Shown: in pieces, positions 1 to 15,482 of the stretch
Numbering within the stretch: position 1 is the stretch's first letter
How the letters are laid out: each line of letters opens with the position of its first letter
Assembly: GCA_964019155.1 (NCBI GenBank)
Contig: OZ025240.1
Location: forward strand, 88,593,887-88,657,886
DNA: 64,000 nucleotides
Direction: 5' to 3'
Origin: Osedax fenrisi
Lineage: Eukaryota > Annelida > Polychaeta > Sabellida > Siboglinidae
Notes under the pieces: generated by a model
What the model was told of the DNA's origin: nothing
Database searches by the model: none
The model's input: the letters and a program-made list of their open reading frames with translations, nothing else
Program-made: the position numbers and the translations under genes

Positions 1-1268
1 ATAACATCATCTTTACGTATGAGCGCGCGCCTGCATAAAGATACGCGTATTACTTACAGCCGAGGGAACATTTGTTATTCTCAATCACCGATAGTGTTAG
101 TCGCGTGCTTATCTATGTAGTCACGTGTTTATCTCGGAGGTCACGTGAGTAACCGCGAACTCCTCCTCCTCCTCCTCGGAATGATAACAATAGAACATAA
201 GTCGCGCGCGTGTAAACAATACATTACGTGGTCAGTTCGTGTCGGCTACATACGCTATTAGTGTGCGTGTGCGAGTCGCACCGGTGTGCGCTGTGTGCGG
301 TGCGCTACATTCGCACCGCCGCGGTCAAACTTCTAAGCTCTAAATCAATTGACCGCAGCAGCATCAGCCGCCCGCGGGGACATACGCATGTACACACGTT
401 CGTACTTATGTACACAATGTACACAATGTACACAATGTATACGTGCATCACGTGCTTCTAGTGTACCGGTGATTCCTGTAGCGCATCGTGTGTACGGATG
501 AATTATATACCGGTAGCTGTCGGCTGATGCGTTGTGGTCAGTGATTTAGCCCGACCGCTACATTAGTGGTCGGAATAGCGGTCAGTGTAGTGGTCAGTGT
601 AGTGGTCAGTATAGCACGGTCAGTACACAATGTGTACATAGTAGCCACTGACCACCACCACAGTGACCTCACAACTCATTTGATGTTATCAGTGCTGCCT
701 CATTACCTCAGCCAGGAGTAGCATGTGTGCTCGCTACGTTTAACTAATGGGGCCACAATAACACCACTACACTGACCACTACACTGACCACTACACTGAC
801 CACCAGTACAAGGCGGGTGTATACACTCAGCGCTTGTTATGGTAACACTGTAATACTGTTATGGTCAGCCCCAGCAGTAGTACAAGTGACCCCCCCCTCT
901 CTGTAGTGAGTGTAGGCTATCGCACTGTCCACCTCGCGTGTGGCCTACTAGTACAACACCACCTCGCCCGTGTTTACTTAGCCACTACCACTAGCGCCAC
1001 CACTACTACTAGCGCCACCTCTCGTAAAGCGGTAGCGTAGACCACCCAACACGTCTATAGTAGTGTTGCGTCATGTAGGCGTGGCTGTAGCCCTAGATAA
1101 CCCCGCCCCCCCGCCCCCGGAACAAGTGTCCGAGAGGTCAATGCTGCTAGTGGTCTGGTTAATTAACGCGGCCATAATTAACTCTTTGTCTACTTCAATT
1201 AGCCTAATTACCGCTACGTGTTCGTAATACTCTCTATGGACAACTAGCGTATATGGTATGTGTACGTA

Positions 1269-1312
<44 letters not shown>

Positions 1313-2526
1313 TGTGTGTGTGTGTATGTGTGTATATGTGTGTGTATGTGTGTGTATGTATGTGTATGTGTGTGTATGTGTGTGTGTATGTGTGTGTGTA
1401 CGTATGTGTGTGTTTGTGTGTGTTTGTGTGTATACCATCGATATATACAAATTTGATAATCAATTTATCAAGAGCCTAGCATATCTAACAGTGTAGAACA
1501 ATCCACCCCCCCCCCGCTAACCCGCTATTGGTCAGTCACTTCCGTACCCCTTATATTGTATTAGTAGACATGTATCGTAGTGCACCCACGTGGGGGTATT
1601 GTTATTACCACTACACCACGTCGAGTATCGGGTACCTATAGCATGCGTTACTTATATACTATATTGTGTATAATGCTGATATGGTTAGTGGTGTATTACT
1701 AACGAGTTCAACACAACTATTGATACAGGTATCGATATCCCACTGGTACAGCTGTAGAGTAATACATTACACTTAATACACGAATGCGTATACATTAATA
1801 CAGTAGAAATTACCCTATAGTATACATTACAATATTATAACTTGTACACGCGCCAGGCAATGCTAGTGCGTAGTATAGGAAAAGCTCGGGCTTTGGTATA
1901 GAGGTTCAATCAAATGTAAGTTTTGTACACATGCATAGATATGCATACACACATACCCACACACACGCACACCCACACACACACCCACACACACACGCAC
2001 ACCCATGTCGGCATCACACACACACACGCCCCAGATCTTATGTAACCTATACCTACGGTTAGGCGGAGTTTCCTGCAAAGCGGTCACTTAATAATTAGTT
2101 TTCTTTGTAAAGCTTTCTCTCTCTCTCTCTCTTCTACTTCTTATTGTAGGTCTGCTGCTCCATTCACTGCCAGCCTAATTATCAACAATAGAGTTGCAGA
2201 TTGTATTCGCATGATAACTAACAATACCTTTCATCATAGCTGCAGCTAAATACATGTATATACATATATATATATATGATTTATATATTATTCCTAAATA
2301 TATATATACATATATGTGCGTATATAATACTATATTATAGTGTATTATTGATATAAATGTGGATAGATATCAGTGTGACGGTAATACAGACCTATCGTAA
2401 TAAGGCTAATCTCACAGCTCTCACACACCGGCTAATATCCTCACGCACCCCTCGTTATATTCCGTGATGACATCTTCAATTTCTTACTCGCTCTTCATGC
2501 AGTTGTAGTCATGCAATATATATTTA

Positions 2527-2567
<41 letters not shown>

Positions 2568-3700
2568 GTAAGAAAACGTATTATAAAGTCACGCAGTATA
2601 CAATCGTATATGAATATAATTATTATTCCATAATATGTTATATATATATAACATTATAACTATTATAAAGGATGATGTAAACACGAGGTTGTGTGGTACA
2701 GTACACTACGCACTGTGCACATGTCCCTCACCTCACTCATCGTGTTACTGTGGCGATAAGTTCTAGGTTCTACGCATGCGCTCTGAGTATAATGGCATCT
2801 GACACGCGCGCTCTCGTGTTATATAATGTTACTCTTTTCTCTAGTATATATACACATACACATACACACACGCATACACATACACACACATGTATTTAAA
2901 TATCACACACAGGGAGCAGCGCACACGACACACACGAAGAGCCCAGCGTTCATTAGCGTTACCGTTATAGTCTGATGATTTATCATAACAATAGATTACG
3001 TGCGCTTATGTCTGTAATACCTGTCGCTCGCGTACCTTTACCAGTACTACGCAGGGTGCTATGACTCATGCCCGCGACATCATTCACCGCCGCATTGATG
3101 TCGTTCTTAGCGTGCCAGGAGGGTTTCTATAGTTATATACATGTAGATACGCACACACACGAGGAGGGGTTCTATAGATGTATAAGCATGTAGCCTGTTT
3201 TTTACAGGGTGAATTCCTACAGGTTGTAAAGTCAACTAGAACATGTCACAGCGTGCTTATGTCGTGTACACAATGTAATGTATGGTTACAAAGTGTGTGT
3301 GTGTGTGTGCGTGAGAGTGTATGTGTGCGTGGATACACACACACGCGCACACACTACATTATAATACGGGAACAGTAAACGCCGAAGGGAACAGCGAAAC
3401 ACCACGGGATTTTAATGATGTATGAAATACAATATAGTTTGTAACGTTGTCCCACTATATCACCACCCTCACTACCCTCATCCCCACTACTACTAGCTAT
3501 AGCTACACTACTACTACTACTACTGTGGTAGAGGTGGTGGTAGTGGTGGGTACTGTTACTGCTAACCAGCCACAAGTCATTACGTAATACTATTAAATGT
3601 TACCCTATAACTATATAGTTATATCTAATGTGAAGCCACGGTGATGTGACTGCTACAATTAACAATACTGTTATTCACTCCACACATGTATGTATACATG
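1..3700. other. Non-coding, repeat-rich leading region
   Basis: I find no convincing exon here. The sequence is CpG-containing and includes a (GT)n block at about 1253-1433 with TATG interruptions, a (CA)n block at about 1945-2010, a (TA)n run at about 2530-2566, and inverted arrays of a GTAGTGGTCAGT unit (listed separately). Apparent ORFs are translations of these simple repeats (THTH, CVCV). An upstream robo exon could hide here, but nothing resembling a signal peptide followed by a phase-1 donor was recognised. Confidence 0.6.
579..803. repeat. Inverted pair of 12-bp TGGTCAGT arrays
   Basis: GGTCAGTGTAGTGGTCAGTG-type units repeat with a 12-bp period at 579-614. The reverse complement (ACTACACTGACC units, 12-bp period) repeats at about 762-803. 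The two arrays face each other across about 147 bp and could fold into an imperfect hairpin. The same TGGTCA word recurs in other GC-richer islands of the window. Confidence 0.7.
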
Positions 3701-4096
3701 TACGACTAATAATACATTAGAAGATATATTGTTCTCGATTGCTATCATTTATAAGGATATATACAATACTAATATATGTATTTAAATAATAATACAATTA
3801 AAACAATGTTAAATAGTTCAACTACATCACTGTACGACTAATAATACATTAGAAGATATATTGTTCTCGATTGCTATCATTTATAAGGATATATACAATA
3901 CTAATATATGTATTTAAATAATAATACAATTAAAACAATGTTAAATAGTTCAACTACATCACTGTACGACTAATAATACATTAGAAGATATATTGTTCTC
4001 GATTGCTATCATTTATAAGGATATATACAATACTAATATATGTATTTAAATAATAATACAATTAAAACAATGTTAAATAGTTCAACTACATCACAG
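3701..4096. repeat. 132-bp tandem repeat, three copies
   Basis: Three head-to-tail copies start at 3701, 3833 and 3965, each opening with TACGACTAATAATACATTAG and ending in TCAACTACATCAC. The period is exactly 132 bp and the copies look essentially identical, so the amplification is recent. No coding potential is evident. It could be a small satellite seed or a local array from a non-autonomous element. Confidence 0.93.
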
Positions 4097-4630
4097 TATT
4101 GTAGTGTACGCTATATATATATATATACATATCTAAATATACATATATGTAAACAATACATTAGTTACGTAATGGTTATGTCCTCCTCCTCCTCCATCCC
4201 GCTGTTACTCCCCTCCTCCCTCCCACTGCCCCGCTGCTACACACTCCACTGTCACGTGTTCACCGCACACGATCATCACGTGTGTGATGTCACGTGTGTA
4301 CATGACGTAACAACGCCCCGTGCGTTACCTAATCGATAATGATATCGACGGCGTTAATAGTGCGCGCTCGGTGCGGGTGCGGGTGCGGGTGTGTGACTTA
4401 CGCGGCTAATTAATTATTGAGCGGCCTGCATAAGTCGACACCCCCTATAAACTATAGTTCAGCGCTAATGGTATAATCGCTTCTGTTTACTATATATTTA
4501 TAGGTAGTAGCGCGCTTGTAGCATGCATACCTGTACACACACACATAGGCGGTACTGCAATAAACAACGTAAACACATACACATAAATAACGATATACCT
4601 GTCTGCCTACATGTAAACACGTGTAATTAT

Positions 4631-4661
<31 letters not shown>

Positions 4662-5561
4662 ACACAGGCGGGTAATACGGACACTGTCCGTCGGACAGGC
4701 CTGCGGGGTGGACGGTATTACCCGACCGGTAGTAAGGCCTACAGGGACGTTTAATACGCGCGCTTGCGTGTATTAATACCGTGTAGAGCTAGAGAGAAAG
4801 TCTATCTACGATTAATACATGCAGATAGCACAGTGCCGCGTTAGTTAAACTATCTACTATCGCATAACGACCCGGAGGTAATGTACGAGAGAACGCCGTA
4901 TCGATTCATCTCGCTGAATACACGCGCAACAATCGTTATCCAGGTATGACGTAATACGAGTTGTGTGACGCAATCCAGTGATGTAATTAGGTCAATTAAC
5001 GACTTCTATTACGCGCTGTTAATGATTCGTACGAGCCAGCGTTCATTGCAGAGTGATGTAATCGTTATGTCATCGTATCGCGTGATAATACAACACTGTA
5101 CAATGTAAACCATCCGGATATAGTGTGCCGATGTACAGTGTACAATGTAAGTCATCATGATATAGTGGGCCGATGTTCAAAACGCTACTATCTAGGGCGA
5201 TGTACAGTGACCAGAACGGTTACAACAGAACAATAGTTACGCAATGATGGTATTACATAATGTACTGATTAACGTGGTTACTGTTTATTAAGTATACGTG
5301 TATACTAATAGTGTACTAATAGTGTACTAATATACTGATAACATACTGATATACTTATATATATATATATACTAAGTATACGATTAGTATATATCGGAGA
5401 GTTCGTACACGTCGAGAATCTGCGTGGTAGTGGTAATACAGTGGTAACTAATCTACCGTAAGGAGGCAGCAGCAGTAGAGGTAGAGGTCGTTAGAGGTCG
5501 TCGTGTGTATCATGTCACTCTAAAATAACATGCGTGTGTAGTCATGCGTTTAATAATGAGC

Positions 5562-5601
<40 letters not shown>

Positions 5602-6312
5602 TATATAACGTAATAATGCCGTATTGGTTCCCATGGGTGTATTAATAAATGGGCTAATAATAATGTAAGGGACAACTATGTAAAAGCTGAAATCATATAT
5701 CGACCCTAATGATACTATAGTATCCTATGATAATAATATTAACTATAATAACTATAATAATAAACTATAGTATCCTATCTAAACCTATAAGGCGTGCGAT
5801 AATTAATGTCATAAAGTCGTTGCTTTAAAAGAGGACGAAGACTTTCCTCTTATTACGACACCCCCGTATAGGGAATTATAAACGTGTACCTTATAAGTAA
5901 ATGATAAACCCACGTGACTTGTGTATTATGAATCACCTGTTCTATGTATCTGGTAGCCATATTAATTAACATAGTATAAGCATACTAACTATAATGTACA
6001 CAAGTGCTGTTTTATTATTGCAAATTAATGTGATTGGTTATGGCTATATATAGACGTGGACTAACACCACTGAAATAGGAGTGCTATTCTACACTTGATC
6101 CACGCTAATTAGCTAAATCCCTACCTCCCCTCTCTCTCCCACCCTCCCCTCATCCCCTTGATCCCCTAGTGTATTACAAGCGAACTAATTCTACGCGCGC
6201 ATGTGTGTGTATATTACATCACCTCTATTATGTAACACCACGATGATGTAACCTTCGTATTACGCAATGAGACTTAGGTATGTCGATGCCGATTGGTTTA
6301 GACCTAGTTCGG

Positions 6313-6352
<40 letters not shown>

Positions 6353-9300
6353 GAATATGTATGTATACTTTAGTCCTGTAGGTATACATATATGTAAAAG
6401 TAATATAAGTATCGTAAAAAAACAGTACCAAAGATTTTCCTACGGAGATATATGTCACTCAGACTAAAACACGTAATTTAATACGTCTTTATTTATATTT
6501 TATCCTGACGCTTATAAGCACTACATAAGCAATGTAATATTTCGCATGTGAAATTAAAATTGAAACTATTGTTATATATTATATTATTATATATTATATA
6601 GTTAAATATTATGTTTTATACTTATATACTGGTTCGAAATCATATTACATGTTAAGTTTAATTTAACATATTATATATTGATACATTGAATTAGATTTAA
6701 GCATTTAAGAATAGTGTTTGAAATATTATTTACATTTTGCGATATCATTCAGTGAATACAATATAATGACTATATTAATTTCAATGATCGATACCTCTAA
6801 ACATTAGGTACACGTGTACTTACGTTGAGTAAATATATCACTATAGTGATACGTTACTCGATAGCATCGTTAACAGTGGTAACAGTCAATATCAATCACC
6901 TGTCCATGGGCAGTGTGTATCGTACGCTTCTGATGATACCCTGATTATCTCTAGGATGATAACTACACGTATACTGTTGCATTACGGGTGTGCATGGTTA
7001 CTATGGTTACCTCGGTTGTTGTATCATTATAAGTATATCTATATCTACACGGTATTGATATGGGCGACGGGATGAGGGGCAATCGAAAGGACTACTTATT
7101 TACTACTTACCAAACGACTATTTAAGTAACTACCTTACCTTGTTACCTTGTGCCGTCGAGTCGTAACCGACCCCTGGCGACGTCCATGACAGTTCCTCTC
7201 CATATCACTCTATTTCTGGCTTCTGCTAGTAACTACGCTTGTAAATTAATAGAAACAACTTAAAGTCTTACAATGCACATTATTATATACCGCACTGCAG
7301 TGCGTAGTACACTACGCCACTGTGTACAACGAGCGTAGTAACCATGGCAACCTGAGATCCGTCACGTTGTATTACGCAACAGTGGGCAGGTGTAGCGAGT
7401 GGGCACTGCCTACCCGCCTACCTGCCTACAGTGTCTACCTACAGGTATACCCGTGGGGATTGCGAGGCGATACACGACGATGTATACAGTTCACAACCGT
7501 CCATGCGAATATAACTATAGTTATGTATCTTCGAGTAGTAAATGTAACAGGTATATTGTACATTATATATGGGTAGTGTGTATATATATATATATATATA
7601 TTTAGTAAATTAATCTGATATTCTAGTAGTAGTAGTATTGCTAGTAATACTAGTGGTGGCTATATGTATACCTGGATATATGCTATACTCTAGGATATAT
7701 GCAATAGGTATATTCTATCCTTGGCAAATATATTTTCCAATGATAGTACACATTCAAACCTTAACTTGTATTACTATATTACTAAGTATAAAGCTATTAC
7801 CCAGGGGCCGTATTACAACGTAATAAACAATGGTGTTAATTGAACTATGTGTGGTGGTCAATTCCCCCTATGTCCACATGAATCCAACCCTTTATAGAGT
7901 ATTATAGTACCACTACTTAAATGTATAACCCCCACTCAATATCACCATACAATGTATGCCCTGTTACATCATACATACTAGTGTGTGCTGTTGACACACG
8001 CACATATGTACTAGTCCACACACTCTCGCACTCGCACTCTCTATCTCTCGCACTCGCACTCGCACACACTATAATAAGCATACGAGCATAATGTGTGCGT
8101 GCGAGTGTGTGCTAGTGTCGAGCGCACACTACATTCATATAAATGAATATTTACAGGCCACTCTACCAATACTTATATGATAGTACACATGCACACACAC
8201 ACGCACACACACACACACACACACGCACACATTTATATAAAATGTAATGGCATATGTGTATTAACACCACCAACACCAACCACCATCATCATCATCACCG
8301 CTAGACCACTTACATCTAATCGATGTTACTACCGCTATATACTATAGTAGTGGTAGTGGTGGTGTCGGTGGTGGCATTGGTCATTGACCACTGGTCAGCT
8401 ATGGCAATGGTCAGACCGGGGGCAGTGGTCAGCAACGCTGGCTGCTCACTTCCGGTCAGTTCACTCCGGCCAACCACCACCACCACTAGCACTACTACAC
8501 TGTACACTGTACAGTGTACATATATATCTATATGACAGGCGATATTACCACCGGTATCACTGCATACACACACACACACATTTGCAATACGTATAGCCCG
8601 GCCTCTGTCTATAGTACTGGTGCCGACATGCTAGTAACGGTGACCAATGGCTAGTGACTAGTATACTATCGGGGTGTTGTGTTGTGTGCATCTTTCTATC
8701 GCTAGGTGACCGTACCCTTATCATCAATGTCACTGAACACTTTAGTTATGTAGCCCCAGCCCCCCACCTAGTAGTGTTGTAGGACATGGTGCTGAATACA
8801 GGTGGTCTGATACAAGCCAATAATAGCCGTGTAAACTACTGGCTGAATGGTTACATTTTAACTACTTTTCAATATATATGTATATGTATGTGTGTGTGTG
8901 TGTGTGTGGTTTTACGCGTTATAGTATACTTATATAACGCATGATATAGTTCAATACTATAGCATACATTTAATATAACATCATATAGTTTGATATTACA
9001 TGTATTAATGAAATGCAATACAAACACTATATATATAATCGGAAGATTTAAATTGATACCATCATTAATAATCTTTAGACTGCTAAACTGAATAATTATG
9101 ATTTATCGAGAACACGTTACAAAATATCAACATGGCGTTCAGTCTATGACCTCTAAATCTAGTATATTGACCATAAAATTGATATGCATATTTAAGAATG
9201 TCGATGAACACATTATTAACCGTCATTCTAGGGTATATGTTATATCCAAGCATGTAATTCTTGTACTTTACATATTCGATCGAATTTAGTTGATTCATAG

Positions 9301-10391
9301 TTCCCTAGCCAGTTTAAACTGTTATATCATAAATTGCCGACCTATCCTACTTTATCCTAGTTTACCATACTTTAGTCTACATTATCCTACTTCGACCTAC
9401 TTAGGATTACAATGTCACTAATTAACATAGTTGTCACTTTATATCATGACTATAGTAAGTTAGATTATAAACCACACCGCACCTCGCTATGAGCTATAGA
9501 ATACTCCGTATAAGGACATAGCGCACCCACTCCTCTTATTCGCACACTTATCGCACCAATAGTCACGTGTCTCATAGAACCCGTAGTAGTGCAGCGTAAA
9601 CATACACACACACATACGTCAGTCACGTATGTGTGACTCATCCACGCACTCACGCACATTCATATGCATACGCTAATCAAGTCTACACAACCTCCTCCTT
9701 CCCCCATTCCTATCTTCCTCCTCCCATCATCCATATAATCCATCCTCCCCCATCATCTCCATCCTCCTACTATTCTTCATCCACCATACTCACCTCCTTC
9801 TCCTCCTCCTCCTCCTCCTCCCACCATCCTCCTCCTCTTCCCCCTCTTCCCCCTAAATTAGATTCCTGCGCATTGTCACGCCACCTAAATTCACTTACCA
9901 CCACGCACGCGTGTGAACGCGGTAGTGCACGCTATATCCGCTAGATGTCTCTGCTCGTCTTACTCGATTAGCCCTATGTGTGTTATATCGGGCGGGCGGG
10001 TGGGTGTGTGTGTGCTATATTACATTGACATCACTGACTCCCATCATCATCTGAGTGCCTTCTTACGTTAGCGTAGTGCTCTGTATTGTTATTTAATAGC
10101 ATATATATATATATATATATAAAAATATATATATTTTTATATATACATACATATATGTGATATATGTGACATATACGCCATGTACTTAGTGATAGTAACG
10201 CCAATGTTTATTATATTATAAGTTCATGACATTGAATTGAACTTTCTTAATAATAAAACTATATTCTCGGAGACAACTAGTTTCAACTTGTGCGGATAGA
10301 GATTATTATTACTGATATCAGTAGGTTATGAAGAACATTATAGTACAACCAGAGTGTAATCCTTAACCTCTATAGATAGTACTTGACATCT

Positions 10392-10435
<44 letters not shown>

Positions 10436-12011
10436 GTATACGTATACACTTATATAAACACACACACAGTACACACACACATATAATCGCGGGGGTTATA
10501 TGACTACCGTCTTGACATCTAGTTAACGGGTGATTAAAACCATATCCCCACCGCCCCCACCCCGCCCCCTAAGTACCCCGATGAGATAGTCGAGGCCGGG
10601 GGTAATCCACACCACCCGGCCAGTTATAGATAACAAAGATAACAACGACAACGACACTATAACTTAGCCTAGAGATAGCGAACCACCTAGCGAACGTAAA
10701 GTAGATTAACTTCTTTCATGTGTGTGCGCGTTCTGTAATTATCTACCGTCAGCTGTGTGTGCGCGCGTAAGTGTGTGGGTGGGTGTGCGCATTAACATCA
10801 CCCTCACACTCACCACATTCATTACCCTCACCCTCACCACCTTCACCACCCTCACCACCGCTACCGTACGTATTCAGTTAGCGTATCTTACATTGCCACT
10901 TAACTATACCTATAGGCACAACCTATGCAGTAATATACTGCCGAATACACTAATAGTACACGGCTTATCTATAGATGGCGCTGATAACGGAACAATACAT
11001 ACGTTGTGTTGTGTACAATAGGTCCCCTACATGTATACTAGTATTCAATAACCCGGCGCCTATATTCGTGAATACCTATTAGGTACACATAGATAGTTAG
11101 GGGGGTACTATCTTTGGTTGGGATTCTTGCAATGTAACGCTAGTCCATTACTTATAATGTTAGATCAAGGACAATGTTGTCCTTGGTTAGATACCCCTCC
11201 TTTAATATTTAATTCGATATATGTTTAGTTTTAAAAACTCGATCTATATATTTCATTTCCGAGTGCCGACTGTTTTACTAATACACTTATACAATCGAGT
11301 ATGTTTATATAATAAGTTCTGCGATCTAAATATAGATTGTGTGTATTGTGGTCACGTAGATAAGAATTCACTTAACGAGATAATAATTATATACGTGTGT
11401 TTCTAAATACGTGTGTATATGTATACTATATACACTCACCCACGCACACTGTGTGTTTCACTCACATGCAAACACATATATACACCCACGTACAATTATA
11501 TACGTACACATACACACATACGCCTACAATGTGAATACAAACTATTAATCGATAAGGACGGGACACGAATAATTACTATTTATAGACCGGCTACGTCATC
11601 CTACTGTATTACACTTTGATATTGCGTAACACCCGCACTCGCACCCGCACACACCGACGGACGGAGAGCTGTCCATTCTTATCGTTACGTAACTCATCGG
11701 ACCGGAAATTGGATTACGCCCGAAGCGACGCCTAGCGGTACGACCGGACCCTATTAAGCTGTCAATGAAGCTAGAGATAGCGATCTCCACACACTCGTAC
11801 TGTCTATATATCCACATCTCCCCCCGTCTCCCTCCCTCTCATCTATGAGTGCCATCTATCGGCGTTCAAGCTTCCTTAGTAGGGGATGCCGACTTCCCCT
11901 TCCCTCCCCTCCTCCCCGCTCATCATTACTGTATCGGGGCTTAAGTCGTGCCTGTCTAATCCACTGTCTCCAACCCCTGCGCAGATTAATGGCATTAGCG
12001 TATCTCCCTCT

Positions 12012-12053
<42 letters not shown>

Positions 12054-12699
12054 CAATACGTGATAGTGTGTACACTAGGGTAGCCCGTTTTGGTAATTTT
12101 GTTACCAATGTACGTCGTTCACTGTATGTCGTACAGTGTCGTACTACACATACATTACTATATAGTAGTGGTCAGACATTGCTGCATATCAATACCCTCA
12201 CACCATCGTGGTCAACTATACGTATAGGCTCCTCCTACTGTAGTGTTGTATTGTAGAGCTAGCGCTATATAATATAGCGCGTTGTCCACTACTTGATTAG
12301 TGGTCCACATATCACGTGGTGTCGTCACGATCGCGTGGGTCAAAGGTCAATTGCAGTAAATCTCGCCCGCGCGCACTACAGTTATGATTTATATGTACAT
12401 TATATACACATCATTGTATATAAGTGTGCGTGTTTATTGACAACGCGAGTGTTATTGATGTGTGTATATCCCTTTGTATATAACCTTTGTGCGTCTATAA
12501 ATAGACCGCGCTAACAATAGTATAGCGGCTATACTATAGCCACATATCTCACGGAAGTGTTAATCGCTGTCAGAATAACACGTGATAACACCGACGGTTC
12601 CGCCACAATCAATGGGTTTATACAGAGGGGTATAATACCCGTTACAAAACTAATAATTTAATTTTAAAACCTATTAGTATAAACCATCAATTATTATAA
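4097..12699. other. Non-coding region with simple repeats
   Basis: No supported gene. Contents include (TA)n runs at about 5560-5596, 6316-6348, 10396-10434 and others, (CA)n at about 8192-8224 and 12021-12046, clusters of TGGTCA words at about 8340-8470, and many TTACGTAA-type words. The stretch at 9700-9860 is a long pyrimidine-rich tract. Around 6430 the sequence CAAAGATTTTCCTACGGA matches one end of the inverted-repeat transposon at 54,482, suggesting an old related fragment. ORFs here are short and lack conserved motifs. Confidence 0.55.
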
Positions 12700-12863
12700 C
12701 CTATCATGTTAAGGTATTCATGCTTTTAACGATATGATCATATTTATATAAGATTACTTCTAAATATTATTTCAATACCTATTTTAATGGGGCTGACGAG
12801 GCTCGAACCCGCGTCCTACTGCTTGTGTGACTAACGCCTTAGCCAACTGAGCCACACAGGTGG
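12700..12863 (-). mobile_element. tRNA-derived SINE, copy A (truncated)
   Basis: On the minus strand the head reads CCTGTGTGGCTCAGTTGGCT and contains a Pol III A-box-like segment and a B box (GGTTCGAGCC). It closely matches the head at 53,270. The ends do not form a tRNA acceptor stem, so this is a tRNA pseudogene-type head and not a tRNA gene. The body (ATTAAAATAGG, AATATTTAGAAGT, TTAACATGAT) matches the copy at 61,006. The conserved 3' tail GATGAAAGGACTCCA is not seen, so this copy is truncated or diverged. Confidence 0.8.
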
Positions 12864-13611
12864 TTAATATATATATTGACAGTAACGAGTCATATGACTG
12901 AAGTCAGCGCGATATTAATGTTATCTTTTAATAATAATGATGATGATGATGACGATGACGACGATGATGATGTAATCGTGTACAAGCTAGTTACGTAATA
13001 CGAGAGTCACCTGACTGTGGGTTACGTAACCCAGCACGATTACCGCACGCGATATGACGCAATAAGCATTGCAACATCCGCCCCCCCCCCGCCCCGCTGT
13101 GTGCGTTGTTAATGTAGCACTAATAGTAACGTTATTCTATTCTGGGCACATAGAAGTCGGTGTGGGGGTTCTTCGATATATCAGCGTAGCTTTAGTTGTA
13201 TTACCTGTGAGTGTGAGTGTGTGTATGTGTGTGTGTGTGTGTGTGTGTGTAATGTGACAATGTATTGCTAGGTCGTGTATCTGTGTATATGTATATCTTT
13301 GAATACATCGAAACACAAATAATAACCTCTGTCTATACATTGTATTCAGTTCATATCCCTTATAATGTATATAATATAACTTTATACATTCAGTGTATAT
13401 ATGACTGACTCCCTGTAAAGTATTGAATTTATATACGGTTATGGTCTCCTAAATGATATACTAGTATCTATATTGGCGCTATGAAATCATCATATATATA
13501 CTTATATGTAATAAATTACATAAATAGTAAAACACAAATATGACAGAGGTTATCTGCAATAATGTCTGCTATTGAAATTTTTATATTGCTATATCATATA
13601 TATTATACTAT

Positions 13612-13692
<81 letters not shown>

Positions 13693-14092
13693 TACGAACA
13701 TATATGCATGCTTATTAAGCATGGTGCGTCTTACTAAAGTATGCAAAGTATTATAATATCGCCCATATAACGTTAATATATACATTATACATATGAGTAT
13801 ATTGGCAACTATTTATAAATGTATATATATATTTACAATTATATATTACACTAATAAATATTGTGAATAGGTCTGGTTCATATCAACAATGCGATAATTA
13901 TAAGTTATAATACTCGAGGCGCATGAATATCGGAGTATACCTAACGGTCTACCAGATTGTCTACATTGTACAATATTTACCGGTTGCAGAAGTTATTATC
14001 TTAACTTTTGATTGACATATTACTTCCCCGTTTATCTTAATCACATTTAATTATAGATGCAATAAATAACCCTTACCTGCGCTATGAAATAA

Positions 14093-14130
<38 letters not shown>

Positions 14131-15482
14131 TTGTGGTTATAAGGCTATATGCCTATATTGTATATATATATATATATAATATATTATATATATTTATATA
14201 TATATATATATACTATGTAGGCCTATAAACTATAACTTATTGCGTTGCATTAAAAGACAATTGATAATAATTCATTTCAAGTGGATTATTGTTCTTCAAT
14301 AGTCAGAAACAATAAATTTCAATTGCCGCCCAATAGAAAGATGTGTGTGTGTGTGCGGTACATTGCGCATGTGTGGCGTAGTACACTATAGTCCTCGGTA
14401 CATGCCCCCTGCCGGTAGATACGGTACTAAAACTACGCTACGCTATAGTTGTATACCTACTACTATAGTAGCGTGATATAGTACATAATGACTCGTTAGA
14501 ACGTGAGTAAATCACACCTATATGCATAATAAATAATACACACACAAAAACATGAAGTCAGCACTATATTCTATTACAACCATATTAGGAGTTACTTCTC
14601 TACAGCGTGGCTGTTAGCTGAACTATAGTCTACTTAAGTATAGTAAGTGTATTTATAGTGGATTAAAGCTTATTAATTAGCGAGTATCAATTAGAGATGG
14701 ACATTACCATGTTGGTCAAGCGGCTTTAATGCCGGGTGTTGTAATAACCCTCAGTGGTCTATACCGCTCTTATCGCCGCAGTGGTCAGTAACGATGGCAC
14801 CAGATTCGGTGTGGTCAACTTTAATTAAAACCCACGTGACGTCTCTCCTACACTCTAGCCCCGCCGCCAGTCGTCGCCTCTATACAATAACGCCACCTAG
14901 CGGCCTTAATGGTCATTGACGAACGGATGTCGGTCGCGGCGAGAAATATATTCCCACATTAAGCACTGGGGCCAGACGTCGTGCTGTAATTACACTCGAG
15001 AGAACGCGAGAGAACGCGAGAGATGGCGAGAGAACGCGATAGAACACGAGAGAGAGCGAGAGAGCGAGAGAGAATAATGTAACTCCGCCGCTGTACCGGT
15101 AACGTCGTCTGTAGATAGCGACGGCGTCCGTAGCAACCGAGCGTCATTATGAAATCAATCTTCGTTGGCTGACCGCACTCGGCGACGGCTTTAATGGCTT
15201 TAATTACGACCATTACGGCTATTATCGGTGACCGCCATCACCGCGCATACGCTCTCTCTCTCTTTAATCTTGAAGTTACTCCGTTAACTTGCCGATAGCC
15301 TACTTATTGTTGGCAATTCGTGCGATACTGTCATTATTCATATAATTGCGCGGGTCCCACGTGTATTACATTGAAATCGGCATGTCTGAATCAACTATAC
15401 AAATAAAAGTTTGTATTTGTATCCATAATCAGAGTATTTATATGGTAGGCATTGGTAGACAACGCGATGTGCACATGTGTAA
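12864..15482. other. Non-coding region with microsatellites
   Basis: No supported gene. It includes (GT)n at about 13217-13250, (TA)n at 13612-13689, 14098-14128 and about 14160-14213, and a purine-rich array of GAGAGAACGC-type units at 14997-15071. A GC-richer patch with TGGTCA words lies at 14700-14960. Apparent ORFs follow the repeats. Confidence 0.55.
14997..15071. repeat. Purine-rich GAGAGAACGC minisatellite
   Basis: Degenerate tandem units of about 10 bp (CGAGAGAACG, with GATGG, GATAG and CACGA variants) decay into (GA)n. The strand asymmetry (purine on +) makes it a candidate triplex or H-DNA former. No gene relation is apparent. Confidence 0.7.

Noticed and set aside
1071..1496. His-Thr and Cys-Val repeat ORFs
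   Set aside because: Translation of the (GT)n block.
7638..7823. Short hydrophobic ORF that might be a signal-peptide exon of robo
   Set aside because: No phase-1 donor, AT-driven hydrophobicity, and 25 kb from the first Ig exon without support.
12787..12863. Candidate minus-strand tRNA gene
   Set aside because: The ends do not pair into an acceptor stem and the sequence continues into a SINE body shared with two other loci.
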